DNA of 64,000 bases, from contig NZ_CP053021.1 in NCBI RefSeq assembly GCF_013001025.1, forward strand, positions 2,125,501 through 2,189,500, given 5' to 3'. The notes beneath the pieces are model-generated. The model saw nothing but the letters and a program-made list of their open reading frames with translations. It had not been told where the DNA came from and did not search any database. The position numbers and the translations under genes were made by a program. Positions 42,715-51,592 of this stretch are shown here, piece after piece. How positions within the stretch are numbered: the stretch's first letter is position 1; every line of letters begins with the position of its first letter. Source of the stretch: Sphingobium yanoikuyae. Its GTDB lineage: Bacteria; Pseudomonadota; Alphaproteobacteria; Sphingomonadales; Sphingomonadaceae.

Positions 42715-43404
42715 TTGTCCTGGACCGACGAACGTATCGACCAGCTCAAGGCGATGTGGGAAAAGGGCCTGACCGCGAGCCAGATCGCGGACGAACTGGG
42801 CGGCGTCAGCCGTAACGCGGTGATCGGCAAGGCGCATCGCCTTGGCCTGCAGTCGCGCCCGTCCCCGGTGAAGGCCAACGAGGCGCCCAAGAAGGCCGCG
42901 CCCGCCCGCAAGCCGGCAGCCCCTGCCCCGGAAGCCGAAGCGCCCCGCGCTGCCGCGCCCGTGGCCGCCCCGCCGCCGCCGCCGCGTCCGGCCCCGGTCG
43001 CCGCACCGGCTGCGCCTGCCGCACCGGCTGCTGCCGCTGCCCCCAGCGACGCGCCTGCCGCGCCGCAGCCGCGCATCGTGTCGGTCGGCCCCGGCGGCTT
43101 CCTGCGCCAGGGCCCCGGTGACCAGCAGGCGCCGATCCCGCCGGCGCCGCCGCGCCGTCTGGTGCCCGCCAAGCCGAGCGCCGAAATTGCCGGCAAGACC
43201 AGCCTGCTCGACCTGACCGAGCGGATCTGCAAGTGGCCGATGGGCCATCCGGGCGAGCCGGACTTCCATTTCTGCGGCGAAGCGGTGAACCCTGGCTTCC
43301 CCTATTGCGTGGAACATTGCGGCCGCGCCTATCAGGCGCAGTTGCCGCGCGGCACGCGCCGCCCGCCCCCGCCGCTGCCCTTTGGCGGCCCGCGGGTCCG
43401 CTGA
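42715..43404 (+). CDS. gcrA: GcrA family cell-cycle transcriptional regulator
   Basis: GcrA is an alphaproteobacterial master regulator that binds RNA polymerase sigma-70 region 2 and methylated GAnTC sites. The N terminus MSWTDERIDQLKAMWEKGLT with SASQ-like helix SRNAVIGKAHRLGL is its DNA-binding HTH. A long Ala/Pro-rich linker (about residues 55-130) leads to a Cys/His-containing C-terminal domain (ERICKWPMGHPGEPDFHFCG, PYCVEHCGRAYQ). The start codon is TTG, about seven bases after GAGGAG. A terminator follows. Confidence 0.95.
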   Translation: MSWTDERIDQLKAMWEKGLTASQIADELGGVSRNAVIGKAHRLGLQSRPSPVKANEAPKKAAPARKPAAPAPEAEAPRAAAPVAAPPPPPRPAPVAAPAAPAAPAAAAAPSDAPAAPQPRIVSVGPGGFLRQGPGDQQAPIPPAPPRRLVPAKPSAEIAGKTSLLDLTERICKWPMGHPGEPDFHFCGEAVNPGFPYCVEHCGRAYQAQLPRGTRRPPPPLPFGGPRVR

Positions 43405-43420
43405 GCGAAACGAGACAAGG

Positions 43421-43450
43421 AAGGCCGCCCCACCGGGCGGCCTTTTCTTT
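43421..43450 (+). terminator. Intrinsic terminator of gcrA
   Basis: AAGGCCGCCC and GGGCGGCCTT form a perfect stem with a short loop, followed by TTCTTTT. It lies between gcrA and the convergent M48 protease gene. Confidence 0.88.
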
Positions 43451-43455
43451 TGCCC

Positions 43456-44634
43456 CTATTTACCGACCAGTTGCGGATTTTCCGCCTTCCAGACCATCGC
43501 GGCATGGATGCGCCGTTCGACGCTGGGATGGTCGTAGAACAGGATTTCCTCCAGCCGCGAGGGCGATGAGGCGCGATATTCGATCGTCTTGACCAGCGCC
43601 TTGGCAAGGCCATCGGGCTCATGCGCGACCTTGAGCGAGAAACGGTCGGCGGCATTCTCGTCATAGCGGCTGATGCTGTTCATCAGCGGCACCAGGAATA
43701 TCCCGACCACCGCCGCCACCGCCCAGGCGACTGGCATATGCGCCGGATCGCTGATCGCGCTTCCCGCGCCGAACCAGCGCGCCGCAACCGGATAGAGCCG
43801 GTCGACCAGGAAGAAGAGCAGCATCGCCAGCAGGCTCATGCCGCCCGCCAGCCACAGCACATGATGTTCGGCATAATGGCCCATTTCATGGCCCACCACG
43901 CCGCGCACCTCGGCCAGGTCGGCGCCGCGCTTGAACATGGTGTCGCTCATCGCCACCCGCGCCGTGCCGAACAGGCCGGAGACATTGGCGGTATAGCGTT
44001 CGGACTGCTTCGACCCGTCATAGATATAGATTTTGTCGCCCGGCACGCCGGCACGATGGGCCAGTTCGACCACCGCATCGCGGGTCGGCCCGGCGGGCGC
44101 TGGCGTATAGTTATTGAACAGCGGCTCGATCGCCACCGGCGCGATCACCACCATCAGGATGATGCCCAGCACGACCACCAGCCCCGACCAGGCCCACCAC
44201 CAGCGCGGCGTGCGGCGCATCAGCGCATAGATGGCGACCGCCAGCAGCGCCACCAACGGAATGCTGATCGCGCCCGACAATATGTCCTCGCCCAGCCAGC
44301 CGCCAAAACCCTGACTGGTCAGCCCATAGCTGCGCTCGCGCGCCCAATTGGCATAGATGGACCAGGGCAGTTCGATCAGCCAGTCGAGCAGGAAGAAGAG
44401 CAAGGCGGACAGGAACACCGCCAGATTGGGGCGCCGCACATGCACCCGCCGCCCCAACCGCACCAGCAGGCCGCTGCGCCAGATCAGCGCCATGGCGACC
44501 AGTGTCACCAGCATGCCCCACAGGAGCAGCCAATGCCCGCCCTGGGTATAGGCGATCGCCCGTTCATGCTGGGCCGGCGACAGCGTCGCCAGATAGGCGG
44601 CGGTCGCCGCATCGGGGTTGAAACCTGCCGCCAT
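43456..44634 (-). CDS. M48 family metallopeptidase (Ste24/CAAX protease-like)
   Basis: The 392-residue integral membrane protease has several N-terminal helices and the zinc motif GVVGHEMGHYAEHHVLW, with the third ligand in SRYDENAADRFSL. Preceding parts such as YIYDGSKQSERYTANVSGLF and RVAMSDTMFK are standard for the Ste24 branch. In bacteria these enzymes take part in membrane-protein quality control. It is convergent with gcrA. An outer-membrane barrel gene lies upstream on the same strand. Confidence 0.92.
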   Translation of the reverse strand: MAAGFNPDAATAAYLATLSPAQHERAIAYTQGGHWLLLWGMLVTLVAMALIWRSGLLVRLGRRVHVRRPNLAVFLSALLFFLLDWLIELPWSIYANWARERSYGLTSQGFGGWLGEDILSGAISIPLVALLAVAIYALMRRTPRWWWAWSGLVVVLGIILMVVIAPVAIEPLFNNYTPAPAGPTRDAVVELAHRAGVPGDKIYIYDGSKQSERYTANVSGLFGTARVAMSDTMFKRGADLAEVRGVVGHEMGHYAEHHVLWLAGGMSLLAMLLFFLVDRLYPVAARWFGAGSAISDPAHMPVAWAVAAVVGIFLVPLMNSISRYDENAADRFSLKVAHEPDGLAKALVKTIEYRASSPSRLEEILFYDHPSVERRIHAAMVWKAENPQLVGK

Positions 44635-44707
44635 ATTCTCGACCTCCCGCCATATCCTGTCGGCGGAAAGCTATGTCGGGCGCGGGATCAGGTAAAGATC
44701 ACAAGAG

Positions 44708-44738
44708 GAAAGGGCCGGAACATCGTCCCGGCCCCTTC
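44708..44738 (-). terminator. Likely terminator of the beta-barrel porin gene
   Basis: On the minus strand AAGGGGCCGGG pairs with CCGGCCCTTTCC, followed by TCTTG. The stem is strong but the T tract is short, so termination may be imperfect. Confidence 0.65.
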
Positions 44739-44749
44739 ATTGCGGCGGA

Positions 44750-45592
44750 TCAGAAGCGGAAGCTGGCGGTCGCCATCAGGCTCTGATTGTCGAACTTGTC
44801 GCCACGGTTGATGCTGGTGCCGCCGGATGGCGTGATGATGAAGGGGTTGGTCGCGGGCGCGCTGCCCTGCCCCACATCGACGCGATAGTCGCCCGTGTTA
44901 TAACGGGTCCAAAGATAGCGCGCGCCGATCGAGAAATTCTGCGCGACCTTCGCCTCAATGCCGCCGCCCATGGTGTAGCCCCAGGCATCTTCCTTGCGGT
45001 CATATTCGGCGAAGCTGTTGGCGGTGTTGCTGGTGTCGAAATGATTCTTCACCTTCGCATAGGCCAGGCCGCCAGTGATATAGGGCATGAACCCGCCATC
45101 GGTGCTATAGCCCAGCCGCGCGCGCAGATTGGCGTTCCAGCCGATCCGCCGGGTCATGGTATAGCTGGCCGGCGTGCTCGAATATTCGGTCACGCTGTCG
45201 CTGACATAGGCCTTACCCGCTTCGCCGACGATGCCCGCGACGATATTGCCGAACTGCCGGTCATAGCCGACATGGCCCATCCACCCGATCGCATCCTTGT
45301 CGCCATTGCAGCCGCTGGCCGGCGTCGCGCCCCGTGCCGAACCGCCGCAGGTGCCGGGCGAAAAGGCATTGGCCCCGGCCGCTGTGGTGACGACATTGTC
45401 ATAATTGCCGTCCCCGTCCGTGTCGAAGCGCAGATGTTCGCCGCCATCGCCCTTCGACCAGTTATAGCCGAAGGAACCGCCGACATAGGGGCCGGTCCAG
45501 TCGACCTTGCCGCTGTCCTGCTGCGCCATTGCCGGCGTCGCCAGGGCGAGCGCCAGCGTGGCGCCGATCGGCGCAAAATGCTTGAATGTCAT
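44750..45592 (-). CDS. Outer-membrane beta-barrel protein (porin/Omp25-like)
   Basis: From ATG 45592, preceded by GGAG, the 280-residue protein has a signal peptide ending TPAMAQ and then an eight-strand barrel pattern starting WTGPYVGGSFGYNWSKGDGG. Strands such as IGWNANLRARLGYSTDGGFM and FSIGARYLWTRYNTG alternate, and the chain ends in a Phe (TASFRF), the usual assembly signal. One loop contains DTDGDGNYD (residues 57-65), matching a calcium-binding EF-like loop. Two Cys (GTCGG, SGCNG) may form a disulfide in an outer loop. Its role is structural or porin-like. Confidence 0.88.
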   Translation of the reverse strand: MTFKHFAPIGATLALALATPAMAQQDSGKVDWTGPYVGGSFGYNWSKGDGGEHLRFDTDGDGNYDNVVTTAAGANAFSPGTCGGSARGATPASGCNGDKDAIGWMGHVGYDRQFGNIVAGIVGEAGKAYVSDSVTEYSSTPASYTMTRRIGWNANLRARLGYSTDGGFMPYITGGLAYAKVKNHFDTSNTANSFAEYDRKEDAWGYTMGGGIEAKVAQNFSIGARYLWTRYNTGDYRVDVGQGSAPATNPFIITPSGGTSINRGDKFDNQSLMATASFRF

Positions 45593-45745
45593 GAATTTCT
45601 CCAGCCTGACCTTGGGAATATACCCTGATGGAGGCAACGGACCGGACGGCCGATTTGTTGCACCACGGCTTGTAACAATTGATTGCTGACGATCGCGTGC
45701 GCGCAGCGCTTGCGCCCGACGCCCGGCTGCCTATAGCTTGGCGGA

Positions 45746-47725
45746 ATGTCCGAAGACCTGTTCGCCTCCGCCCAGTCCACCACCTCGCCGGGCTATGACG
45801 CCTCCACCATCGAAGTGCTCGAAGGGCTGGAGCCGGTCCGGCGGCGTCCGGGCATGTATATTGGCGGCATCGACGAGCGCGCCTTTCACCATCTCGCCTC
45901 CGAAGTGCTCGACAACAGCATGGACGAAGCGGTGGCCGGTCATGCCACCCGGATCGAGATCAGCCTGGAACCGGGCAACAAGCTGACCATCACCGACAAT
46001 GGTCGCGGCATTCCGGTGGATGACCACCCCAAATTCCCCGGCAAGTCGGCGCTGGAAGTCATCCTCACCACGCTCCATTCGGGCGGCAAGTTCGAGGGCA
46101 AGGCCTATGCCACCTCGGGCGGCCTGCATGGCGTCGGCATCAGCGTCGTCAACGCCCTGTCGATCAGGACGGTGGTCGAAGTCGCACGCAACAAGGAACT
46201 GTTCCGCCAGAGCTTCAGCCAAGGCCTGCCCACCAGCGGCCTGGAAAAGGTTGGCGCCGCCCCCAACCGGCGCGGCACCGCGGTCAGCTTCATCCCCGAC
46301 AGCGAGATTTTCGGCGAGCAGAAGTTCAAGCCGGCCAAGCTCTATCGCCTCGCCCGGTCCAAGGCCTATCTGTTCGCCGGGGTCGAGATACGCTGGAAAT
46401 GCGCGCCCGAACTGATCGGTGACGACACCCCGCCCGAAGCGGTGTTCCAGTTCCCCGGCGGCCTGGCCGATCATCTGAAAGAGCAACTGGGCGACCGCGA
46501 ATGCGCCACCACCCAATTCTTCTCGGGCAATCAGGATTTTCCGGGCGAAGCCGGCCGGGTCGAATGGGCGGTCGCCTGGCCGCTCTGGTCCGACGGCAGC
46601 TATAGCTGGTATTGCAACACCATCCCGACCCCCGATGGCGGTACCCATGAAAACGGCCTGCGCGCCGCGCTGGTGAAGGGCATCCGCGCCTTTGGCGAAC
46701 TGGTGGGGCAGAAGAAGGCGAAGGACATCACCGCCGATGACATCATGACGTCATCGGAAATCATGCTGTCGGTCTTCATCCGCGATCCCCAGTTCCAGAG
46801 CCAGACCAAGGATCGTCTGACCAGCCCCGACGCCGCGCGTCTGGTCGAAAATGCCGTGCGCGACCATTTCGACCATTTCCTGACCGACCATATGGACCGG
46901 GGCAAGGCGCTGCTCGCCTATGTCATCGACCGCATGGACGAGCGGCTGAAGCGCAAGCAGGAAAAGGAGGTCAAGCGCAAGACCGCCACCAGCGCGCGCA
47001 AGCTGCGCCTGCCCGGCAAGCTCACAGATTGTTCGAACGATGACCCGGAAGGTGCTGAAATCTTTCTGGTCGAAGGCGACTCGGCCGGCGGATCGGCCAA
47101 GCAGGCCCGCGACCGCAAGACGCAGGCGATCCTGCCCCTGCGCGGCAAGATCCTCAACGTCGCCTCAGCAAACACCGCCAAGATATTGGCAAACCAGGAA
47201 ATTGCTGACATGATCCTGGCGCTGGGCTGCGGCACGCGCAAGGATTGCAACCCCGACAATCTGCGCTACGAACGCATCGTCATCATGACCGATGCCGATG
47301 TCGACGGCGCCCATATCGCCACCCTGCTGATGACCTTCTTCTTCCAGGAAATGCCCGAGCTGGTGCGGCGCGGCCATCTCTATCTGGCGCAACCTCCGCT
47401 CTATCGCCTGACCGCCGGCGGCAAGAGCCTCTATGCGATGGACGATGCCCAGCGCGAGGCGATGCTGGCCAAGGAGTTCAAGGGCAAGAAGGTCGAGATC
47501 AGCCGCTTCAAGGGGCTGGGCGAGATGAACCCGATGCAGCTGCGCGAAACCACCATGGACCACAAGACCCGCAGCCTGATCCGCATCACCCTGCCCGACG
47601 ATATCGAGGACCGGCAGCAGGTGCGCGATCTGGTCGAGCGGCTGATGGGCACCAACCCGGCCCATCGCTTCGCCTTCATCCAGGAAAATGCGGCGGCGGT
47701 CGATGAGGAAGCGATTGACGCATGA
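45746..47725 (+). CDS. parE: DNA topoisomerase IV subunit B
   Basis: The 659-residue ATPase subunit has the GHKL motifs EVLDNSMDEAVAG, ITDNGRGIPVD and GGLHGVGISVVNALS. The Toprim motifs are LVEGDSAGGSAKQARDRKTQ and IMTDADVDGAHI, and the C terminus is FKGLGEMNPMQLRETTMD. The length and lack of a GyrB-type insertion point to ParE. ParC is encoded 24 kb away in the opposite direction. The stop overlaps a serine-hydrolase gene as ATGA. Confidence 0.96.
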   Translation: MSEDLFASAQSTTSPGYDASTIEVLEGLEPVRRRPGMYIGGIDERAFHHLASEVLDNSMDEAVAGHATRIEISLEPGNKLTITDNGRGIPVDDHPKFPGKSALEVILTTLHSGGKFEGKAYATSGGLHGVGISVVNALSIRTVVEVARNKELFRQSFSQGLPTSGLEKVGAAPNRRGTAVSFIPDSEIFGEQKFKPAKLYRLARSKAYLFAGVEIRWKCAPELIGDDTPPEAVFQFPGGLADHLKEQLGDRECATTQFFSGNQDFPGEAGRVEWAVAWPLWSDGSYSWYCNTIPTPDGGTHENGLRAALVKGIRAFGELVGQKKAKDITADDIMTSSEIMLSVFIRDPQFQSQTKDRLTSPDAARLVENAVRDHFDHFLTDHMDRGKALLAYVIDRMDERLKRKQEKEVKRKTATSARKLRLPGKLTDCSNDDPEGAEIFLVEGDSAGGSAKQARDRKTQAILPLRGKILNVASANTAKILANQEIADMILALGCGTRKDCNPDNLRYERIVIMTDADVDGAHIATLLMTFFFQEMPELVRRGHLYLAQPPLYRLTAGGKSLYAMDDAQREAMLAKEFKGKKVEISRFKGLGEMNPMQLRETTMDHKTRSLIRITLPDDIEDRQQVRDLVERLMGTNPAHRFAFIQENAAAVDEEAIDA

Positions 47726-48996
47726 GGCTGCTGGCGGCCGCGCTTGTCCTCATCGGGATGGCGCTGCTGCCGGGCCGCGCCATGGCTGATCCTGCCCCTG
47801 CCTTTCGCGCGCGCGCCACGCAACTGGTGGCCATCCTCGCCGGCCCCGGCAACGAAGCCGACTTCTTCTCCCCCGTCTTCATCGACGCGATCCCGGTCGA
47901 CCGCTGGCGCGCGCTCGCCGCCGACCTGCGCCGGCAGCATGGCCGTCCGATCGCGCTTGGCGCCGTCACCCAGCAAAGCGCAACCGCCGGGCAGATGGAG
48001 GTCCGCTACGAACGGGCGATCGTCGCCATCACGCTGGTGATCGCCCCCGACCCGCCCAACCGCGTCGTCGGCCTGCGCATCATCGGCAGCCGCCAGGCCG
48101 ATGACAGTATGGCCGCGGTGCTGCGCGACATTGCCGCCCTGCCCGGTCGCAGCAGCTTCGCCATCGCCCGGCTGACCGATGCCGGTCCCGTCCTGCTCCA
48201 GTCGCACCGTCCCAACCAGCCGATGGCCACCGGCTCCTCCTTCAAGTTGACCGTGCTGGCCGAACTGGCGCGTGCGGTGCAGGCCGGTGAGCGGCGCTGG
48301 AGCGATGTCATGCCGCTCGGCCCGAAAAGCTTTTCCGGCCGGCTGATGGCATGGCCCGATCATGCGCCGATGACGCTGTACAGCCTGGCGACCGCGATGA
48401 TCGCCGAAAGTGACAATAGCGCGTCGGACACGTTGCTGCTGGGCCTCGGCCGCGACAAGGTCGATGCCATGCGCCAACGCTTCGGCATCGCCGATCCCCG
48501 CAGCCTGCCGATGCTGACCACGGCAGAGGCCTTTGCCCTGAAGATGCCGGCCAATGCCGAACTGCGCCGCCGCTATGAGGCCGGGACCATCGCCGATCGC
48601 CGCGCCCTGCTGCGGGATGCCGCCGCCCGGCTGACCGCCGCCCATGTCGATGTCGGCACCGTGTCGGAAAATCCGGTGGCGATCGAAACGCTCGAATGGT
48701 TCGCCAGCCCGCAGGAGGAAATCGCCCAGCTCGACTGGCTGCGCCGCAACGGCGGCGACGCCCTCTCGATCATGGCGGTCAATCCGGGCATCGCCCCCGC
48801 CAACGCGAAACGCTGGCGCTATTTCGGCTATAAGGGCGGCAGCGAACCCGGCGTCATTGCCATGAACTTCCTGGTGCAGGCGCAGGACGGCCAATATTAC
48901 GCGGTCAGCGGCGCCTGGAACGATCCGGTCGCCCGCGTCGACGAAGGCCGCTTCGTCATGCTGATGACGCGCGCGCTCAACCTGCTCGCCGACTGA
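47722..48996 (+). CDS. Exported serine hydrolase (class A beta-lactamase-like)
   Basis: The 424-residue protein starts with a signal peptide (MRLLAAALVLIGMALLPG, cleavage near AMA). After an N-terminal cystatin-like domain comes a penicillin-binding fold: SxxK in MATGSSFKLTVLAEL, SDN in MIAESDNSASDTLLLG, and KGG in FGYKGGSEPG. The set fits a periplasmic beta-lactamase/DD-peptidase relative, though true lactamase activity is not implied. The four-base overlap with parE implies translational coupling, an unexpected pairing. Confidence 0.88.
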   Translation: MRLLAAALVLIGMALLPGRAMADPAPAFRARATQLVAILAGPGNEADFFSPVFIDAIPVDRWRALAADLRRQHGRPIALGAVTQQSATAGQMEVRYERAIVAITLVIAPDPPNRVVGLRIIGSRQADDSMAAVLRDIAALPGRSSFAIARLTDAGPVLLQSHRPNQPMATGSSFKLTVLAELARAVQAGERRWSDVMPLGPKSFSGRLMAWPDHAPMTLYSLATAMIAESDNSASDTLLLGLGRDKVDAMRQRFGIADPRSLPMLTTAEAFALKMPANAELRRRYEAGTIADRRALLRDAAARLTAAHVDVGTVSENPVAIETLEWFASPQEEIAQLDWLRRNGGDALSIMAVNPGIAPANAKRWRYFGYKGGSEPGVIAMNFLVQAQDGQYYAVSGAWNDPVARVDEGRFVMLMTRALNLLAD

Positions 48997-49164
48997 TCGC
49001 CCGGTCCGGCGCCTGTCCTACACGCCGCCGATCCTCTATACATGCCCGATGGGACATGGACGACGCTCGCAACAATCCATCACCAGTTGGACATTTAATG
49101 TCAAAATGCGCGGGAAATATGCGAAGTTAAGCGGACCAAATCCTATTTTCCTGCCCCCGCCGGG

Positions 49165-49956
49165 TCAGGCCGTGAGCGCCTCGACCAGCGCCTTGACCTT
49201 CTTCTGGCGCCATTGCGGCAACGGCGCGATCAGCCAGTAGCTGAGCATTGTCGGCAGGGCATCGCCCACCTTGCGCACCCGTCCATTCTCGATATCCGCC
49301 TGCGCCAGCAACAGCGGCACACTCGCCCGGCCAAAGCCGTTCGCCGCCGCCTCGATCGCAAGGCCCGCATCCGCGACCCGGATCGCGGCCGGCAGGTCGC
49401 CCGAGGGGCAGCCGGGCCATTCGATCCGCTGCTCCGGCCCGCCCGCCGCCGCTTCCACGGTAACGAAGGCGGTTTCGCCGATCTTGATGCCCTCATGCTC
49501 GCCCGCGCCATCGGTCAGGCGCAGCGCCAGGTCCAGATTGGCTTCGGTAAAGTCCAGCGCCTCGTCGGCGGCGACCAAGGAGAAGGTCAGGCCAGGCTGG
49601 CTCGCGGCATAGGCGGCCAGGCGCGGCTGCAGCCATTTGGCGGTGATGTCGCGCGGCGCCGCGATCGTCAGCGACGAACTGGACTGGCCCGCCTGCATCG
49701 CCCGTACCGCTTCCTCGAACTCCAGGAAACCGGCGCGCAGCGCTTCAAGGCCCGCTTCGGTCTCGGGCGTCAGCTCCAGCCCCTTGGGCGTGCGGCGAAA
49801 CAGCACCACGCCCAGCATATCCTCCAGCGCGCGGATCTGCTGGCCGACCGCCGCCGGCGTAACCGCCAGTTCGTCGGCCGCGCGGGTGAAGGACAGGTGA
49901 CGCGCGGCGGCATCCAGCACGCGCAGGCCGTTGAGCGGCAAATGGGTCCGCTTCAT
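49165..49956 (-). CDS. LysR family transcriptional regulator (GcvA-like)
   Basis: The 263-residue regulator has the HTH LRVLDAAARHLSFTRAADEL, AVTPAAVGQQIRALEDMLGV and the effector domain with ITAKWLQPRLAAYAASQPG and FTEANLDLALRLTDG. It is shorter than most LysR proteins. Its start overlaps the apaG stop by four bases, so it is translated as the last gene of the dehydratase / metZ / apaG operon. Confidence 0.92.
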   Translation of the reverse strand: MKRTHLPLNGLRVLDAAARHLSFTRAADELAVTPAAVGQQIRALEDMLGVVLFRRTPKGLELTPETEAGLEALRAGFLEFEEAVRAMQAGQSSSSLTIAAPRDITAKWLQPRLAAYAASQPGLTFSLVAADEALDFTEANLDLALRLTDGAGEHEGIKIGETAFVTVEAAAGGPEQRIEWPGCPSGDLPAAIRVADAGLAIEAAANGFGRASVPLLLAQADIENGRVRKVGDALPTMLSYWLIAPLPQWRQKKVKALVEALTA

Positions 49957-50351
49957 TCGGCCACCGCCGGCGCGATCAGCGCGAAATGGGGAATGGTCAC
50001 CTCGAACGTCTCGCCATCGGAACCGATCATCGTATAGGCGCCGCGCATCGACCCCGTCGCCGTGTTGAGCGGGTAGCCCGACACATAGTCATAGCTTTTG
50101 CCCGGTTGCACCACCGGCTGTTCCCCGATCACGCCTTCACCCTCCAATTCCTGCTGAATGCCCCGCCCATCGGTGATGATCCAGTGACGGCTCAGCAGTT
50201 GCACCGGCTGTTCGCCCTGATTTTCGATCCGGATATGATAGGCCCAGAACCAGCGCCCCCGGTCCGGCTCCGACTGTTCGGGCAGGAAAGTCACGGCGAC
50301 ATGGACGATGATGTCCCGCGTCGTCGCGTGCAGGGGGAACAATGCGTTCAT
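49953..50351 (-). CDS. apaG: ApaG protein
   Basis: From ATG 50351 the 132-residue protein has the ApaG beta-sandwich: IIVHVAVTFLPEQSEPDRGR, WFWAYHIRIENQGEQPVQLL, SRHWIITDGRG, GVIGEQPVVQPGKSYDYVSG and GSMRGAYTMIGSDGETFEV. ApaG is linked to divalent-cation homeostasis and has a fibronectin-III fold; its biochemical role is unresolved. It lies between metZ (33 bp upstream) and lysR (overlapping). Confidence 0.93.
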   Translation of the reverse strand: MNALFPLHATTRDIIVHVAVTFLPEQSEPDRGRWFWAYHIRIENQGEQPVQLLSRHWIITDGRGIQQELEGEGVIGEQPVVQPGKSYDYVSGYPLNTATGSMRGAYTMIGSDGETFEVTIPHFALIAPAVAE

Positions 50352-50383
50352 ATTTCCCGCATGCGCCTCCCTGCCCGGTTCCG

Positions 50384-51592
50384 TCAACGCCCTATCGTCT
50401 TGAGCGCCTGGTCGAAGTCCGCGATCACATCGTCCGGATCTTCCAGGCCGACGTTCAGGCGCAGCATATCCTCGGTGATGCCGACTTCAAGTCGCGCCTC
50501 TTCGGCCATGCCGAAATGGGTGGTCGATGCCGGATGGGTCATCAGCGAGCGCGAATCGCCGATATTGTTGCTGATGTCGACCAGTTCCAGCGCATTGAGC
50601 AGGCCATGCGCCTCGGCCCGGCCACCGCCGGTATAGATGGAAAAGATCGGCCCGGCCGCTTCCATCTGCCGCATCGCCAGCGCATGCTGCGGATGGCTCT
50701 CCAGCCCCGGATAATTGACCTTGGGCAGGCGGGTTTCGAGGAATTGCGCAACCTTGAGCGCATTCTCGCTCTGGCGGCGAATGCGCAGGTCCAGCGTCTC
50801 CAGCCCCTTCAACACCACCCAGGCGTTGAACGCGCTGAGCGTCGGGCCGGTGTTGCGGTGGAAGGGCAGCAGCACATTGTCGATCCAGTCGCGGCTGCCA
50901 CAGATGGCGCCGGCCAGCACGCGGCCCTGCCCGTCCATCATCTTGGTCGCGCTGTAGGCGACGACATCGGCGCCGAACTCCATCGGCCGCTGCAATGCGG
51001 GCGAGGCGAAGGCATTGTCGACAACGGTGGTGATGCCGCGTGCCCTGGCGATCGCGCAGACGGCGGCGATGTCGACCACGTCCATGGTCGGGTTGGCCGG
51101 CGTCTCGAAGAAGAAGACCTTGGTATTGGGCTGTGCCGCCGCTTCCCAGGCCGCAACGTCGCTGCCGTCGATCGTCGTCGTCGCGATGCCGAACTTGGGC
51201 AGCAGCGTGTCGACCAGCCAGCGGCAGGAACCAAAGGCCGCCTTGGCCGCGACGACATGGTCGCCGGCCGACAGCTGGCACAGCAGGGCAGCGGTCATGG
51301 CCGCCATGCCGGTCGCGGTCGCGCGGCAGGCTTCGGCGCCTTCCAGCAGGGCGATGCGCTGCTCCAGCATCTCGACGGTCGGGTTCTGCAGCCGGCTATA
51401 GGTCATGCCCTGCTGTTCGCCGGCGAAGCGCGCAGCGGCATCCTCGGCCCGGTCGTAGCAATAGCCGCTGGACAGGAACAGGGCCTCAGACGTCTCGCCA
51501 TATTCGGTGCGCGCGGTGCCGCCCCGGATGGCCAGCGTCGCCGGCTTCCAGTTCTTGGTGATCTCAGGGTTCTGCCCGCTCTTCCGCTTCAT
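50384..51592 (-). CDS. metZ: O-succinylhomoserine sulfhydrylase
   Basis: This 402-residue PLP enzyme of the Cys/Met metabolism family makes homocysteine from O-succinylhomoserine and sulfide. Visible parts are ALFLSSGYCYDRAEDAAARF, YSRLQNPTVEMLEQRIALLE, FFFETPANPTMDVVDI and the PLP lysine in VAYSATKMMDGQGRVLAG. The ending STTHFGMAEEARLEVGITED then LRLNVGLEDPDD is typical. It is coupled by ATGA to the upstream dehydratase gene. No SAM riboswitch was seen. Confidence 0.94.
   Translation of the reverse strand: MKRKSGQNPEITKNWKPATLAIRGGTARTEYGETSEALFLSSGYCYDRAEDAAARFAGEQQGMTYSRLQNPTVEMLEQRIALLEGAEACRATATGMAAMTAALLCQLSAGDHVVAAKAAFGSCRWLVDTLLPKFGIATTTIDGSDVAAWEAAAQPNTKVFFFETPANPTMDVVDIAAVCAIARARGITTVVDNAFASPALQRPMEFGADVVAYSATKMMDGQGRVLAGAICGSRDWIDNVLLPFHRNTGPTLSAFNAWVVLKGLETLDLRIRRQSENALKVAQFLETRLPKVNYPGLESHPQHALAMRQMEAAGPIFSIYTGGGRAEAHGLLNALELVDISNNIGDSRSLMTHPASTTHFGMAEEARLEVGITEDMLRLNVGLEDPDDVIADFDQALKTIGR

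Noticed and set aside
49090..49102. Palindrome GACATTTAATGTC as a regulator site
   Set aside because: It lies between convergent 3' ends where no promoter is expected; it may be chance in an AT-rich patch.
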